The notes: generated from the letters alone by a model not told the origin. DNA of 64,000 bases from Acetobacter aceti NBRC 14818 (GCF_000193495.2 NZ_AP023410.1:2738501-2802500), one strand, 5' to 3'; positions 35,097-44,000 are shown, numbered from the stretch's first letter. Numbers and translations: made by a program.

Positions 35097-35860
35097 AGAT
35101 TGATCTCAATTCCGACATGGGCGAAGGCTTCGGCCGCTGGACAATGGCCGATGATGACGCGCTGATGGGGCTGATCTCGTCCGCCAATATCGCCTGTGGT
35201 TATCATGCCGGTGATTACGCGATCATGGATCACACCGTCAGGCTGGCGAAAGAAAAGGGCGTTGGGATCGGAGCGCATCCGGGTCTGCCTGATCTTATCG
35301 GTTTTGGCAGACGCACCATGGTTGTTTCCGATACGGATATGGAAGCCATGCTGGCCTGTCAGATCGGTGCCCTTCAGGGGGTCGCCGCCCGTCACGGCCA
35401 TCGTGTCACGCATGTGAGCTATCATGCCGCTTTCGGCACCATGGCCAATGAGAATGACGATCGTGCCCTGCGACTGGTTCGGGTAATTGCGGCTCTTGAT
35501 AAGGATCTGACGGTCTTTTGCATGCCCGGCCAGCCAACTGAGCGGGCCGCCGAAAAAGTCGGATTGAAAACACACACCCTGTTTCTTGCTGATCGGGCCT
35601 ACACTGCTGCCGGAACGCTGGTGCCGCGTGGTCAACCGGGCGCGGTGATTCATGATCTTGCAGGCGTGCGCGCCCGTGTCAGGCAGTTTCTTGAAGATGG
35701 TTTAGTGACAACGATTGACGGCGTGCGGATGCCGGTGAAGGCACGTTCGATCCTGGTTCATAGCGACACACCGGGTTCGCTCGAGATCGCAAAAGCCATT
35801 CGCGGCGAGATGGATGCCTGTGGAGCGGTGCTGACGCCAGCGCACAGACTGAACGACTGA
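35093..35860 (+). CDS. pxpA: 5-oxoprolinase subunit A (LamB/YcsF family)
   Basis: 255 residues, normal for YcsF/PxpA. IDLNSDMGEGFGRWTMADDD at the N-terminus, SANIACGYHAGDYAIMDHTV near 40, GVGIGAHPGLPDLIGFGRR near 65, EVFADRAYT-like FLADRAYTAAGTLVPRGQPGAVI near 165-185 and ILVHSDTPGSLEIA near 220 are the family blocks. It works with PxpBC in ATP-dependent cleavage of 5-oxoproline. Coupled to pxpC through ATGA; a sugar-free cytoplasmic enzyme. Confidence 0.93.
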   Translation: MKIDLNSDMGEGFGRWTMADDDALMGLISSANIACGYHAGDYAIMDHTVRLAKEKGVGIGAHPGLPDLIGFGRRTMVVSDTDMEAMLACQIGALQGVAARHGHRVTHVSYHAAFGTMANENDDRALRLVRVIAALDKDLTVFCMPGQPTERAAEKVGLKTHTLFLADRAYTAAGTLVPRGQPGAVIHDLAGVRARVRQFLEDGLVTTIDGVRMPVKARSILVHSDTPGSLEIAKAIRGEMDACGAVLTPAHRLND

Positions 35861-36010
35861 CGCCTCTGTCGAGGAAAAAGAGTGCCTGACAGAAGAAAAA
35901 TCGTTTCCTTATCGTCATTTAGTTGCATAATCGTAATAGTGTAGCGCCTGAACATTTTTCTTCCCCGGCTGTCGCGAAATGCCAGTGCCGTATTCTGAAA
36001 TGAGGTGAGC

Positions 36011-36934
36011 ATGAAGCATGATCTTCAGCGTGGCGCGATGCTTCTGGTGTCAGCGACTTTCTTTACGGCTCTCCTCAACGCGCTTCAGAAACTGACGGGT
36101 TCGACCCTGCCGGCTCTCGAGATCATCTTTTTCCGAAATCTTTTTTCACTACCTTTTGTTCTTATCATTGCATCACGCACAACCATCGTTCTTCGGACCA
36201 GAAATTTCAAAGGCCACGTGTTGCGGTCGGTCATCGGCCTGATCAGCATGATCATGGTTGTGGTCAGTGTCACCCGTCTGCCGCTGGCGGAACAGCAGGT
36301 GCTGTCCTACACGCAGCCGCTTTTTCTGGTCATTCTTTCGATTCCGCTTCTGCACGAAAGACCCTCGCTTCAGCGTTGGATCGCTGTTTGTATCGGTTTT
36401 TCCGGTGTTGTTGTCGTGGCTCTTGGAAAAGGCTTGTTGCACGGTAGTGCGGCCGCTGTGCCGACATGGGCTTATCTCGTTGCGCTTGCGCAGGGGGCGG
36501 TCGGGGCGCTGACGACCATGCAGATCCGACAGCTTTCCGCCACGGAAGCGAGCACAACCATCTCCCTGTGGCAGGCCATTCTGATGACGGTCATGACGGC
36601 AGCGCCCCTCCCGTTCATCTGGACAACACCGCATATGGCGGATGCACTTTGTCTTGTTTCTGTCGGGGCTTTTGCCGGAATCGCTCAAGTTCTTCAGACG
36701 GAAGCCTTTGCTTCCGCGCAGGTCTCAGCGATCGGTCCGTTCGCCTATTCCGGTCTGCTCTGGGCCGCGCTCATCGGATGGTTCGGTTTTCAGGAAATTC
36801 CCGGATTGGCCATGCTGGCTGGTGGACTGCTGATCATCGGGTCCGGTGTGTGGATGCTTCGCGGTGAACGACCTTCAAAAGCGCCTGTTGCAACAGAAGA
36901 TGTTCTGACAACCGTCGATGAAGCCCGGTCGTGA
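36011..36934 (+). CDS. DMT superfamily (EamA-type) transporter
   Basis: 307 residues with about ten hydrophobic spans in two EamA halves (for example FFTALLNALQKLTG, then a second repeat from TWAYLVALAQGAVGALTTMQ). A GTG at 36005 would give two extra residues, but ATG 36011 has GAGGTGA at the right distance. The family moves metabolites or amino acids across the inner membrane; direction and substrate are unknown. It lies 150 bp after pxpA, so it could be part of the same functional group as an importer or exporter of the pathway's substrate. Confidence 0.9.
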   Translation: MKHDLQRGAMLLVSATFFTALLNALQKLTGSTLPALEIIFFRNLFSLPFVLIIASRTTIVLRTRNFKGHVLRSVIGLISMIMVVVSVTRLPLAEQQVLSYTQPLFLVILSIPLLHERPSLQRWIAVCIGFSGVVVVALGKGLLHGSAAAVPTWAYLVALAQGAVGALTTMQIRQLSATEASTTISLWQAILMTVMTAAPLPFIWTTPHMADALCLVSVGAFAGIAQVLQTEAFASAQVSAIGPFAYSGLLWAALIGWFGFQEIPGLAMLAGGLLIIGSGVWMLRGERPSKAPVATEDVLTTVDEARS

Positions 36935-36994
36935 CCATGCTTATGGACGGGCTCCTGTTTCTTCTTCTTCCATTCTGCTCTTCGGTGGACCGTC

Positions 36995-38257
36995 ATGCCC
37001 TTTAATCAGACAGTGCCATGTTCCGAAAACGTCGTGACAATTCAGAAAAAAATAGCATCGCGCTATGTTTTTTTTGGTCTGGTCTTTCTGATGTACGTCA
37101 TCAGCTATGGGGACAGGGCGGCGCTTTCAATTGCGATGCCGGATCTCGGGAAGGAGTTCAGTCTGACGCCAGTGCAGATGGGGTGGGTCTCTTCCAGTTT
37201 TCTCTGGTCGTATTTCCTGTTGAATCTGCCTTCAACGATTCTCCTCGATAAAGCCGGGGCACGTCTGATCGGTAGCCTTGCCGTCTCTGTCTGGTCTTTT
37301 GCGATGCTACTGGGTGGCTTCGTGCAAACCATTTCACAGTTTTTGCTGACTCGTGTTTTATTGGGAGTGGGAGAGGCTCCCACATTCGGGGTAGGCGCTA
37401 CGGTTGTCAGAAACTGGGCGCTTCCAAAAGAACGTGGTTCTGTCATGACTGTTCTCCTGACCGGCATGCAGCTTGGTCTGGCGGGGGGAACAATTGCCGG
37501 AGCATGGCTCATAACGTTTTTCAGCTGGCGCTGTGAGTTCATTGTTCTCGGCGGCATCGGCTTTGTCTGGGCGCTGGTATGGTGGATGATCTACCGCAAT
37601 CCAGTTGAAAAAAAGACAATGACGCCGCGTGCGGTCATTTCTTTTCAGGAAATAAAAAACCTTTTCAAATCCAAATCTTTTATGGGAATCCTGTCCGTTC
37701 AGTGCACACAGAATTATCTCAACTTTCTGATGATGTCGTGGATGCCGCTTTATCTCATTCATGAACTGCACATTGATATTACACGCACAGGCACAAGAAC
37801 GGCGCTCTGTTATCTTGCAGCGGCAGCCGGGGCCGTGGTGATAGGCAAAGTTCTCGAGGCGATTGTTTTCCGTAAAGATGCCTCTCCGGAAAGACGGCGT
37901 TTCATTGTCTTTATTTGCCTGATGGGGGCGTCTTCCATCGGAACCTTGCCGTGGTTCCATACGATGCAGCCCATTCTTCTGGTGATGTCTGTCGCGATGG
38001 CATGTCTTATTGCAGCAAATGGAGCCAACACGGCGCTACTGACCGATCTGGTAGAGGATGGACACAGAATTGGCACTGTTACCGGCGTCACTCTGACGTG
38101 CAGTAATTCTTTGGGCCTTCTGGCGCCGATTGTGACGGGATATATCGTCTCATTGACGGGACAGTTCGATATTGCCTGGTATATGTGCGCCGTAGCGTTG
38201 GTGGGTGCAGGGCTTTTTTCGGTTTTCGCTGTCAGGGAAACAATCAGAACAAGTTGA
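36995..38257 (+). CDS. MFS transporter, anion:cation symporter-like
   Basis: 420 residues, 12 predicted spans. YVISYGDRAALSIAMPDLGK near residue 36, followed by MGWVSSSFLWSYFLLNLPS, matches the ACS (hexuronate/galactonate/tartrate-type) branch of MFS, as does RVLLGVGEAPTFGVGATVVRNW near 115. These take up organic or sugar acids with protons. It follows the DMT gene by 60 bp, so uptake of a carboxylic acid substrate for the neighbouring enzymes is a reasonable, unproven guess. Confidence 0.9.
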   Translation: MPFNQTVPCSENVVTIQKKIASRYVFFGLVFLMYVISYGDRAALSIAMPDLGKEFSLTPVQMGWVSSSFLWSYFLLNLPSTILLDKAGARLIGSLAVSVWSFAMLLGGFVQTISQFLLTRVLLGVGEAPTFGVGATVVRNWALPKERGSVMTVLLTGMQLGLAGGTIAGAWLITFFSWRCEFIVLGGIGFVWALVWWMIYRNPVEKKTMTPRAVISFQEIKNLFKSKSFMGILSVQCTQNYLNFLMMSWMPLYLIHELHIDITRTGTRTALCYLAAAAGAVVIGKVLEAIVFRKDASPERRRFIVFICLMGASSIGTLPWFHTMQPILLVMSVAMACLIAANGANTALLTDLVEDGHRIGTVTGVTLTCSNSLGLLAPIVTGYIVSLTGQFDIAWYMCAVALVGAGLFSVFAVRETIRTS

Positions 38258-38615
38258 AGTCTATTCGTGAAACACCCTGCGAAGCCAAAAGGGTTTTTGA
38301 TAGACCTTAATTTTGGGGAGTATAGTTCAGAGATGCCCCGAGCAGAATATTATGTTTTACCTCAGCGGACGAACTCTTCTGGTAAGACACCGCACAGCCA
38401 CGGCCAATAACACTAACCTAAGTTCATAGCACGCTACAGGCGCGTTAGGTCGGACCGCAATGTCCGGTCTGACTGCATCACGGCCACATCGAAACCACAC
38501 TATCGCGGTAACGCGACGACCATCCTGACCGCAGAGATCGGAAAGTCTGAAAAAGACAGAGAACTATTCACGTTCGCTTGCGTGTTCTGCTGAATTTCAC
38601 AAATTTTAGGAAGAA
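38258..38615. other. Intergenic region before tRNA-Arg
   Basis: About 360 bp with a GTCGGACCG/CGGTCTGAC-type imperfect dyad near 38450. No coding frame, integrase remnant or tRNA-derived duplicate was recognised. Confidence 0.4.
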
Positions 38616-38692
38616 TGGCGCACCCGAAAGGACTCGAACCTCTAACCCCCAGATTCGTAGTCTGGTGCTCTATCCAATTGAGCTACGGGTGC
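38616..38692 (-). tRNA. tRNA-Arg (anticodon ACG)
   Basis: Minus strand: acceptor stem GCACCCG (38692-38686) pairs with CGGGTGC (38626-38620); D arm GCTCAATTGGATAGAGC, anticodon loop ACTACGAAT with ACG, T arm GGTTCGAGTCC. CCA is encoded at 38618-38616. Reads CGN (CGU/CGC/CGA after A34 deamination). Confidence 0.95.
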
Positions 38693-38743
38693 GTCGTGGC
38701 GGCCTTATAGAAAGGAAAAAGCCACCGCGCAATCCCCTTCATT

Positions 38744-41700
38744 TCATTTTTCTGAAATTTTTTCGGCGCGGTCCGGCAAACACTCATCCATCGCCCTGAT
38801 TTCTCCTCTCCCACAGAAGGTATCCTCGGTGAAAAGAACATCGGAAATGGCGGGTGACAGCCGGATTGCACCGCTCTGGAGCGCCGAGAGGGGAGCGAGG
38901 GCAGCAGCCGTTCCATGCTGAAGGGCGCGCAGCACGCTGGGGCCATAACTCCCCAGCAGATCGCTCAGATACTCTTCCGCTCCATTGATGATACGGGTGA
39001 GCATCATGAAATTCTGCTGGCTGAGACCCGCTGCCACAAAGCGCGGTTGTGGGGGCGAAACAGAGGGGTCGTAACCAGTCACTTGTCCGTGCGGTGCAGT
39101 GAGAATCGACTCAAGAAAGATCGAGGCATCCTGTCGGAAGGCCCTAGCCCGTTCGCCATTGGCCAGCAGTCCGAAAGCGAGGCCGCCGGTTTTCTCCACG
39201 CGCCGTATGCCGGGTTCGGCGGCCATGTAAAAGCCTGTGAAGGGCACATTCAACGCAGTCTGGAGGTGGCGCTGGATCGTACCGCCATATCCGACATCGA
39301 CTACGCCCCGTCGAATCTCAGTCCCCGCCTCAATCCCCTGTGAGGCCGCCCATGCCAGCAGTTCATTCCGACTGATGTGCGCCTGTTGAAGGATGGCGTC
39401 CTGCAGCAGCCGCGTCAGATTACGGGTGGTGGCACGGTCTTCCGGGAGCGACACAATCAAGTCGTGCAGGGAATCATCATCCGGGACGATCACGCCCAGT
39501 CGTGCGGCGAGCAGGTCCGCCATGCTGCCGCGATAACCGTCTCCTGAATGGAACAGGATTTCCGGGTCGAAACGCACGGCCTGAGCCGCGGAGATGGCGA
39601 CACGGCGCGAGACCGGGAACACGGATGCTTCCGGCAGATGCGGCAGCCAGTGCGTGCGCAGGTGCGTATAAAGACGGCAAAGAAAATGCCCCTCGCGCGA
39701 CAGAAAATGCAGATGCTCCAGTCCAGTAAGGGCCGGGTGCAACGCCAGCCGGGCGAGAAACGTCGTCAGCAGGGGGCCAAGCAGAACGCGTCCCACGGTT
39801 TCGGGTGCAGTCAGGGTGATGGGTGTGGTCAGGCTGGCCGCATGACTGCCGGGTGTTCCCGGATCGAGAAATGGCGACGCAAAGAGGTTGGAGACCAGTG
39901 GACCAAGCAGGATATCGCCTGCGAGACGTCGTTGTTCCGCGTGGCGGGAGGATGTGCCCGGCGGACTGGAAAGACAGTCGAACACATGCGGAGCCAGCGG
40001 TGACAGGCGCAGCATGTTGAGGCCGGACAGCACATGGTGGTGGCGTATCCGCAGGTCCGCAGTACGCTGGATATCGGCCTGCTCGTTATCGCCGATATGC
40101 AGGAGCGTGTCGGTCTGTTCCGTTGCTCGTAGCAGATCCCACATATCCCCGCGATCCTTGCGGGCGAGGCGTTCGGATGACAGATAAATCTCGTCGATCA
40201 GAGGCAGGATGCCGGTTCGGTCCAGAACGGGATCAAGCTCGGTCCGGGTCAGGTAGGTGTCACTGACAAGCAGCGTCCGCTTGCCTTCCGCCCGCGCCAG
40301 TCTGAGCGCGTCCATCACGGCCGGACGAGGACGTAGCACGTTCTGGTCGATCCTCACTTCCTCGGAGCGCGCCAGAGCAAGCGCCTCGTCAGGCCAGCCT
40401 GTCAGGGCGGCAAGCGCCGTATAGATGTCGTTCAGCGTCACGTCATCGGTGCCGAACAGGGCTTCACGGGCGGCGTGTTCGGCCTGCTTCCGCAGAGACA
40501 GGAAATTCTCGCCGGAAGGGGTGAGTTGCGGAAATGTGCGGACGAGGTGATCCGCGACAGCGTGATGGATCGTGTCCGGGGTGAGGGCGATCCGCGTGAG
40601 CAGGGTATCGAACAGATCGAAGGACACTGTCGTCGCCGTGTGGATGGCGGCAGCGAGGTCTTTCGGGGTCTGGCGTTCATACAGATCAAGGTTGCGCCGT
40701 CCGTAACCGACACGGATGAGCCCGGCGTTGCGGTCATATTCATCAAGGCGGTGACCTGTGGAGCGGGCGACGAGACCGATGCAGCGTTCGATGACATGAG
40801 CCGTCGTGCCGTCCGTCTGACCGCTTTCTTCCGGGAAGTCGTCCGGTGACCAGGGAAGTTCCAGAAGAGGCGCAAGAGCCTGAGATCGCGCCCAGAACAT
40901 GCCGCCAGCCGGATAATCGAAATAGCCGTCGGGTGGCGTGATGTTCAGTCGTTTCAGGAGGGGACGTGCGGCGGCCTTGTTGGTCAGCCAGGTCCAGGCC
41001 CACCACGGCACAGTCGGACCGGGAGCGGGCTGAAGTACGCCGAGCGCCTTGTCCTCCATAAAGCGTCGCACGATCCCGGCGACGCCCTGCTGCGTCGGAA
41101 GGAGCGTGTCCAGCAGTGTGTCCCGCCATTCCTGCTGGTCTGAGCCGGTGTAGAGCGATTTCTTGGTGTGCAGATGCAGGAACAGGTCGTGTTCGAGAAG
41201 CGCGTTCCGCCAGCAGGACAGGAGAGGGCCGAAATTGCGTCCCCGGTTTGGGGTGACGCGGATAAAACTCTGAGCATTAGGCAGGCTATCCGCGATCAGC
41301 TGTCCGATGTGGGCGGCTTTTTCCTCGCTGTCGGTGGTGATCAGCAGGGAATACGCACAACCAAAATGCTTCAGGCGGGGCAGTATGCTGTGTTCCAGAA
41401 CGTCCGGGTAAAAGGCGTGGACGACAACAGCAATCCTGGGGAGGGGAGCCGGGAAGGCGGTCAGGCGCGTAGGAACCGTCGCTTGTCGGTCATTGTGAAG
41501 CCGTCGGTCATGCACGCCTTCAACGATCCGGCCTTCCTCAATGCCGTGCGTCAGGTAATGCACCAGCGCGTTGTCTGTGCCGGGCCTGAGATGCCAGCAC
41601 TGTTTCAGGTAACGTGCCGTGTTGAACAACGGTCCGGGATCAAGCTCGCGTTGCGTGCCTTCGGTCAGGAAATGCCGGACAAGATCATCCGTCTCCCGTT

Positions 41701-41806
41701 CACAGGCAGGCAGGCGGTTGGCATACCAGAGTGCGTCGAACAGACCTGATTGGGCGATGAGGCTCTGGAGAGCGCTGATCCTGTCGTCCGGGGCGGTCAT
41801 GGTCAT
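38744..41806 (-). CDS. Rhamnan synthesis F (RgpF) domain protein fused to a HAD-like domain
   Basis: 1020 residues. The N-terminal third carries an RgpF-type region: RIAVVVHAFYPDVLEHSILP near residue 123, TPNRGRNFGPLLSCWRNAL near 183, FLHLHTKKSL near 207 and YFDYPAGGMFWARSQAL near 298. From about 395, VSFDLFDTLLTRI starts a HAD-like domain with KRTLLVSDTYLTRTEL near 512 and LLHIGDNEQADIQRTADL near 570. The last part (about 690 on) has HFLSREGHFLCRLY and VVDVGYGGTIQRHL. The RgpF family takes part in rhamnose-containing cell-surface polysaccharides; no glycan locus flanks it here. ATG at 41806 or 41800. Confidence 0.82.
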   Translation of the reverse strand: MTMTAPDDRISALQSLIAQSGLFDALWYANRLPACERETDDLVRHFLTEGTQRELDPGPLFNTARYLKQCWHLRPGTDNALVHYLTHGIEEGRIVEGVHDRRLHNDRQATVPTRLTAFPAPLPRIAVVVHAFYPDVLEHSILPRLKHFGCAYSLLITTDSEEKAAHIGQLIADSLPNAQSFIRVTPNRGRNFGPLLSCWRNALLEHDLFLHLHTKKSLYTGSDQQEWRDTLLDTLLPTQQGVAGIVRRFMEDKALGVLQPAPGPTVPWWAWTWLTNKAAARPLLKRLNITPPDGYFDYPAGGMFWARSQALAPLLELPWSPDDFPEESGQTDGTTAHVIERCIGLVARSTGHRLDEYDRNAGLIRVGYGRRNLDLYERQTPKDLAAAIHTATTVSFDLFDTLLTRIALTPDTIHHAVADHLVRTFPQLTPSGENFLSLRKQAEHAAREALFGTDDVTLNDIYTALAALTGWPDEALALARSEEVRIDQNVLRPRPAVMDALRLARAEGKRTLLVSDTYLTRTELDPVLDRTGILPLIDEIYLSSERLARKDRGDMWDLLRATEQTDTLLHIGDNEQADIQRTADLRIRHHHVLSGLNMLRLSPLAPHVFDCLSSPPGTSSRHAEQRRLAGDILLGPLVSNLFASPFLDPGTPGSHAASLTTPITLTAPETVGRVLLGPLLTTFLARLALHPALTGLEHLHFLSREGHFLCRLYTHLRTHWLPHLPEASVFPVSRRVAISAAQAVRFDPEILFHSGDGYRGSMADLLAARLGVIVPDDDSLHDLIVSLPEDRATTRNLTRLLQDAILQQAHISRNELLAWAASQGIEAGTEIRRGVVDVGYGGTIQRHLQTALNVPFTGFYMAAEPGIRRVEKTGGLAFGLLANGERARAFRQDASIFLESILTAPHGQVTGYDPSVSPPQPRFVAAGLSQQNFMMLTRIINGAEEYLSDLLGSYGPSVLRALQHGTAAALAPLSALQSGAIRLSPAISDVLFTEDTFCGRGEIRAMDECLPDRAEKISEK

Positions 41807-41873
41807 GCAGGATTTGTCTCACGGTGGACAAGCAGGGGCAATATGTACGCTTGTTGCCTGTATTCAAAAGTCT

Positions 41874-41899
41874 GACCTACTATCAATTCCGGTTAGGTC
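41874..41899. promoter_or_regulatory. Possible TetR operator dyad
   Basis: GACCTA (41874-41879) and TAGGTC (41894-41899) form a perfect 6-bp dyad with a 14-bp spacer directly before the tetR-family start and between divergent genes. The arms are short, so chance is not excluded. Confidence 0.35.
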
Positions 41900-41905
41900 T
41901 GCGAT

Positions 41906-42496
41906 GTGGCGGAAAACGGATTGAATACAGTGAACAGGAAGCCCGAAGTCCAGTCGCCGGACCGGCGTGGCGAGATTCTCGAGGTGGCGGCGCAGCTTTT
42001 TGCCGAGCGCGGCTACCGGGGGACCTCCATTCGCGACATTGCGGATCGTGTCGGCATGCTGCCGGGTTCTCTCTATTACCACATCACCTCCAAGGAAGCC
42101 CTGTTCGTTGAAATCCACGACAAGGCGATTGATGCGGCTGCCCACCGTGTCCTGAAGGCCATGGAGCCGTTTTCCGATCCGTGGAAACGGCTGGAAGCAG
42201 CCTGTGGTGAGATGCTGGATCTGCAGCTGAGTCCCGACCACGTAACGCTTCCGATCATGAACAATCTGCATGCCGTGCCGGATGACGTGCGTGAGGCGCT
42301 TGTGCGTAAACGCGATGATTATGAAATGATCTTTCGGCGCATTGTTGATGATCTGCCGCTGCCGGACGAGATTGATCGCAGCGTCTACCGTATTCTCCTG
42401 CTCAAGATCCTGAACACGGCGGAAAGCTGGTATCGGGAAGGCAGGCTCAGCCGAAAGGAAATCACGGCGCAGATTGTCGCGATTTTTCGGCACTGA
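41906..42496 (+). CDS. TetR/AcrR family transcriptional regulator
   Basis: 196 residues. Helix-turn-helix domain RRGEILEVAAQLFAERGYRG then TSIRDIADRVGMLPGSLYYH and ITSKEALFVEIHDKA in the first 80 residues; the C-terminal ligand domain is unremarkable. The frame starts with a GTG at 41906 (MAENGLN), and a GTG at 41930 is an alternative. Divergent from the RgpF-HAD gene with 99 bp between. The effector and targets are unknown. Confidence 0.92.
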   Translation: MAENGLNTVNRKPEVQSPDRRGEILEVAAQLFAERGYRGTSIRDIADRVGMLPGSLYYHITSKEALFVEIHDKAIDAAAHRVLKAMEPFSDPWKRLEAACGEMLDLQLSPDHVTLPIMNNLHAVPDDVREALVRKRDDYEMIFRRIVDDLPLPDEIDRSVYRILLLKILNTAESWYREGRLSRKEITAQIVAIFRH

Positions 42497-42802
42497 ACAG
42501 GCGTTGTTGGCCAGATTTTCCGGGTTCTACCAATAAGGAGGCGGCTGGATGCTGGCGATGCATCTGAAACGTCTCAGGGACGCTTAATTGAGAGCGCGTA
42601 GGGCGTTTTCTGATCCATTACCCAATGCCGCAATAGATCACATACGAAGACTATGCTCGGACTGTCCCGTTTCCTCTTCAGTAGAAGAGGAGATGAACGA
42701 GTCAGGGGTCATTTTTGTCACTGATATCAGACGAAGACTGTTTCTACGTAGTAATCATCCGTCTATTATACATCACTTATACCGAAAGATGCATAATGCC
42801 GC
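42497..42802. other. Intergenic region between tetR and yqaE-like genes
   Basis: About 300 bp, AT-rich at the right end. A 12-codon frame (ATG 42549) sits behind a strong AAGGAGGC, and a perfect CCTCTTC/GAAGAGG hairpin occurs near 42671-42688, without a T-run. Neither is called as a gene. Confidence 0.4.
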
Positions 42803-42991
42803 TTAGCTCAGACCTGCCCGTTTCAGTTTCTGATCCGTGCTGTACTGGCTCAGGGCATAGACCGCCCATATCGCGGCAGGGATCCAGCCAAGCACGGTGA
42901 TCTGTAAAAACAGACACAGCAGACCGGAGATCGGACGCCCAATCGTGAAAAATGTCAGCCAGGGTAGAAAGAATGCAATCAGCAGGCGCAT
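42803..42991 (-). CDS. YqaE/Pmp3 family small membrane protein
   Basis: 62 residues, two hydrophobic spans: MRLLIAFFLPWLTFFTIGRP, then FLQITVLGWIPAAIWAVYAL and a short polar tail. This is the UPF0057/Pmp3 fold (about 52-62 residues) found in stress-induced inner membrane proteins. CCGGAG precedes the ATG. It lies only 13 bp after the terminator hairpin of the DUF1269 gene, so it may be transcribed by read-through from the operon upstream. Confidence 0.92.
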   Translation of the reverse strand: MRLLIAFFLPWLTFFTIGRPISGLLCLFLQITVLGWIPAAIWAVYALSQYSTDQKLKRAGLS

Positions 42992-43004
42992 GGATCACTC
43001 CGGA

Positions 43005-43042
43005 TAATAAAAAGCCCCGCACACAGTGTGGCAGGGCCTTTT
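43005..43042 (-). terminator. Terminator/attenuator between DUF1269 and yqaE-like genes
   Basis: Minus strand: AAAAGGcCCTGccaCACtGTGtgCGGGGCTTTT stem-loop followed by TTTTTATTA. It lies between two genes read in the same direction, directly before the ribosome binding site of the second. Confidence 0.85.
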
Positions 43043-43094
43043 ATTGTGACCTGACTTGCGCTGGGCTGTCCAGTCACGGACAGCACCGCAAAAC

Positions 43095-43619
43095 TCAGGC
43101 GGAGGCAGTCTGTCCGAGTGCCTGACGCAGCTTGCCTTCGACTTCCGGAGACAGGGACGTCTGGATGATCTTGGCATGGCCTTTCAGTTCTGAAAGATGC
43201 GCAATCACCTTTTCCGGCTCAGCCTTGCGGATCAGGATGAACAGGGCTGACGTGCCCGGTGTCAGGGTGGCGCCGAGGTTTTTCATGAAATCGTCATTGA
43301 TTCCAAAGTCGCTGTTCTTGCCGTCCAGCGCACCGATACCCGCACCGGCAATACTCCCGACGAGAAGACCGGCCAGCGGGTTCAGGAACAGGAGACCGAC
43401 AAGCGCTCCCCAGAAACCGCCCGACAGAAAGCCCCAGGAAGCGCCAATCTTTTCGAGATTGTAGCTCTGGTCCAGATGCGTCTTGCCATCCGCCGTGCGC
43501 CGCACGACAACCGCGTCTTCAAGATCCAGAAGATATTCTTTTTCAAGTTCACGACATTCTGTCAGCGCATTCTGCGCTCCATCCAGACTGTCGAAACCAA
43601 CAACAACAAGCGTACTCAT
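43095..43619 (-). CDS. DUF1269 domain-containing membrane protein
   Basis: 174 residues from the ATG at 43617-43619. N-terminal LVVVGFDSLDGAQNALTECR, then LEDAVVVRRTADGKTHLDQS, a glycine-rich hydrophobic middle (SGGFWGALVGLLFLNPLAGL, residues 70-95, a likely membrane hairpin) and C-terminal TSALFILIRKAEPEKVIAHL. This is the DUF1269 pattern; the family is stress-associated but of unknown biochemical function. It lies between a small tail-anchored protein and a Pmp3-like protein in one direction. Confidence 0.9.
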   Translation of the reverse strand: MSTLVVVGFDSLDGAQNALTECRELEKEYLLDLEDAVVVRRTADGKTHLDQSYNLEKIGASWGFLSGGFWGALVGLLFLNPLAGLLVGSIAGAGIGALDGKNSDFGINDDFMKNLGATLTPGTSALFILIRKAEPEKVIAHLSELKGHAKIIQTSLSPEVEGKLRQALGQTASA

Positions 43620-43635
43620 GATAATGCCTTCCGGA

Positions 43636-43887
43636 TCATTCAGCCGCCTTGCGACCCAGCACATAGCTGATCGCAGAGGCCGCCACGAGAATCAGAAAAC
43701 CGAAGACCTTGCAGCCCGTCGGGATGGTCTTCTCGTGCAGTTTTGTCTCACTTTTGATATCGGCGAGATGTTCTGAAATCTGCTTGTGCAGTTCGTCCTT
43801 GTGCTTGTGCAGAGACTTGTCGAGACCCTTCACAATCTCTTCAAGGTCTTCGGGTGCGAGTTTCCGCAGGACATCGGTTGCGCTCAT
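43636..43887 (-). CDS. Small tail-anchored membrane protein of unknown function
   Basis: 83 residues: a charged, probably helical/coiled N-terminal 55 residues (LRKLAPEDLEEIVKGLDKSL then HKHKDELHKQISEHLADIKS) and a C-terminal span VFGFLILVAASAISYVLGRK. The layout resembles DUF883/ElaB-type membrane anchors but the sequence is not clearly that family. GGAGTG lies upstream. It is 16 bp from the DUF1269 gene and probably in its operon. Confidence 0.75.
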   Translation of the reverse strand: MSATDVLRKLAPEDLEEIVKGLDKSLHKHKDELHKQISEHLADIKSETKLHEKTIPTGCKVFGFLILVAASAISYVLGRKAAE

Positions 43888-44000
43888 AACAGCAGCACTC
43901 CTGAAAATTCATGACCGTGACTCTTGCAGCCACAGCTCTCCCTGAAATATTGGCCCGCAATGCCAGTTTTTCAAGAGTTGCTTTTCTTAACTTGCGTCCA

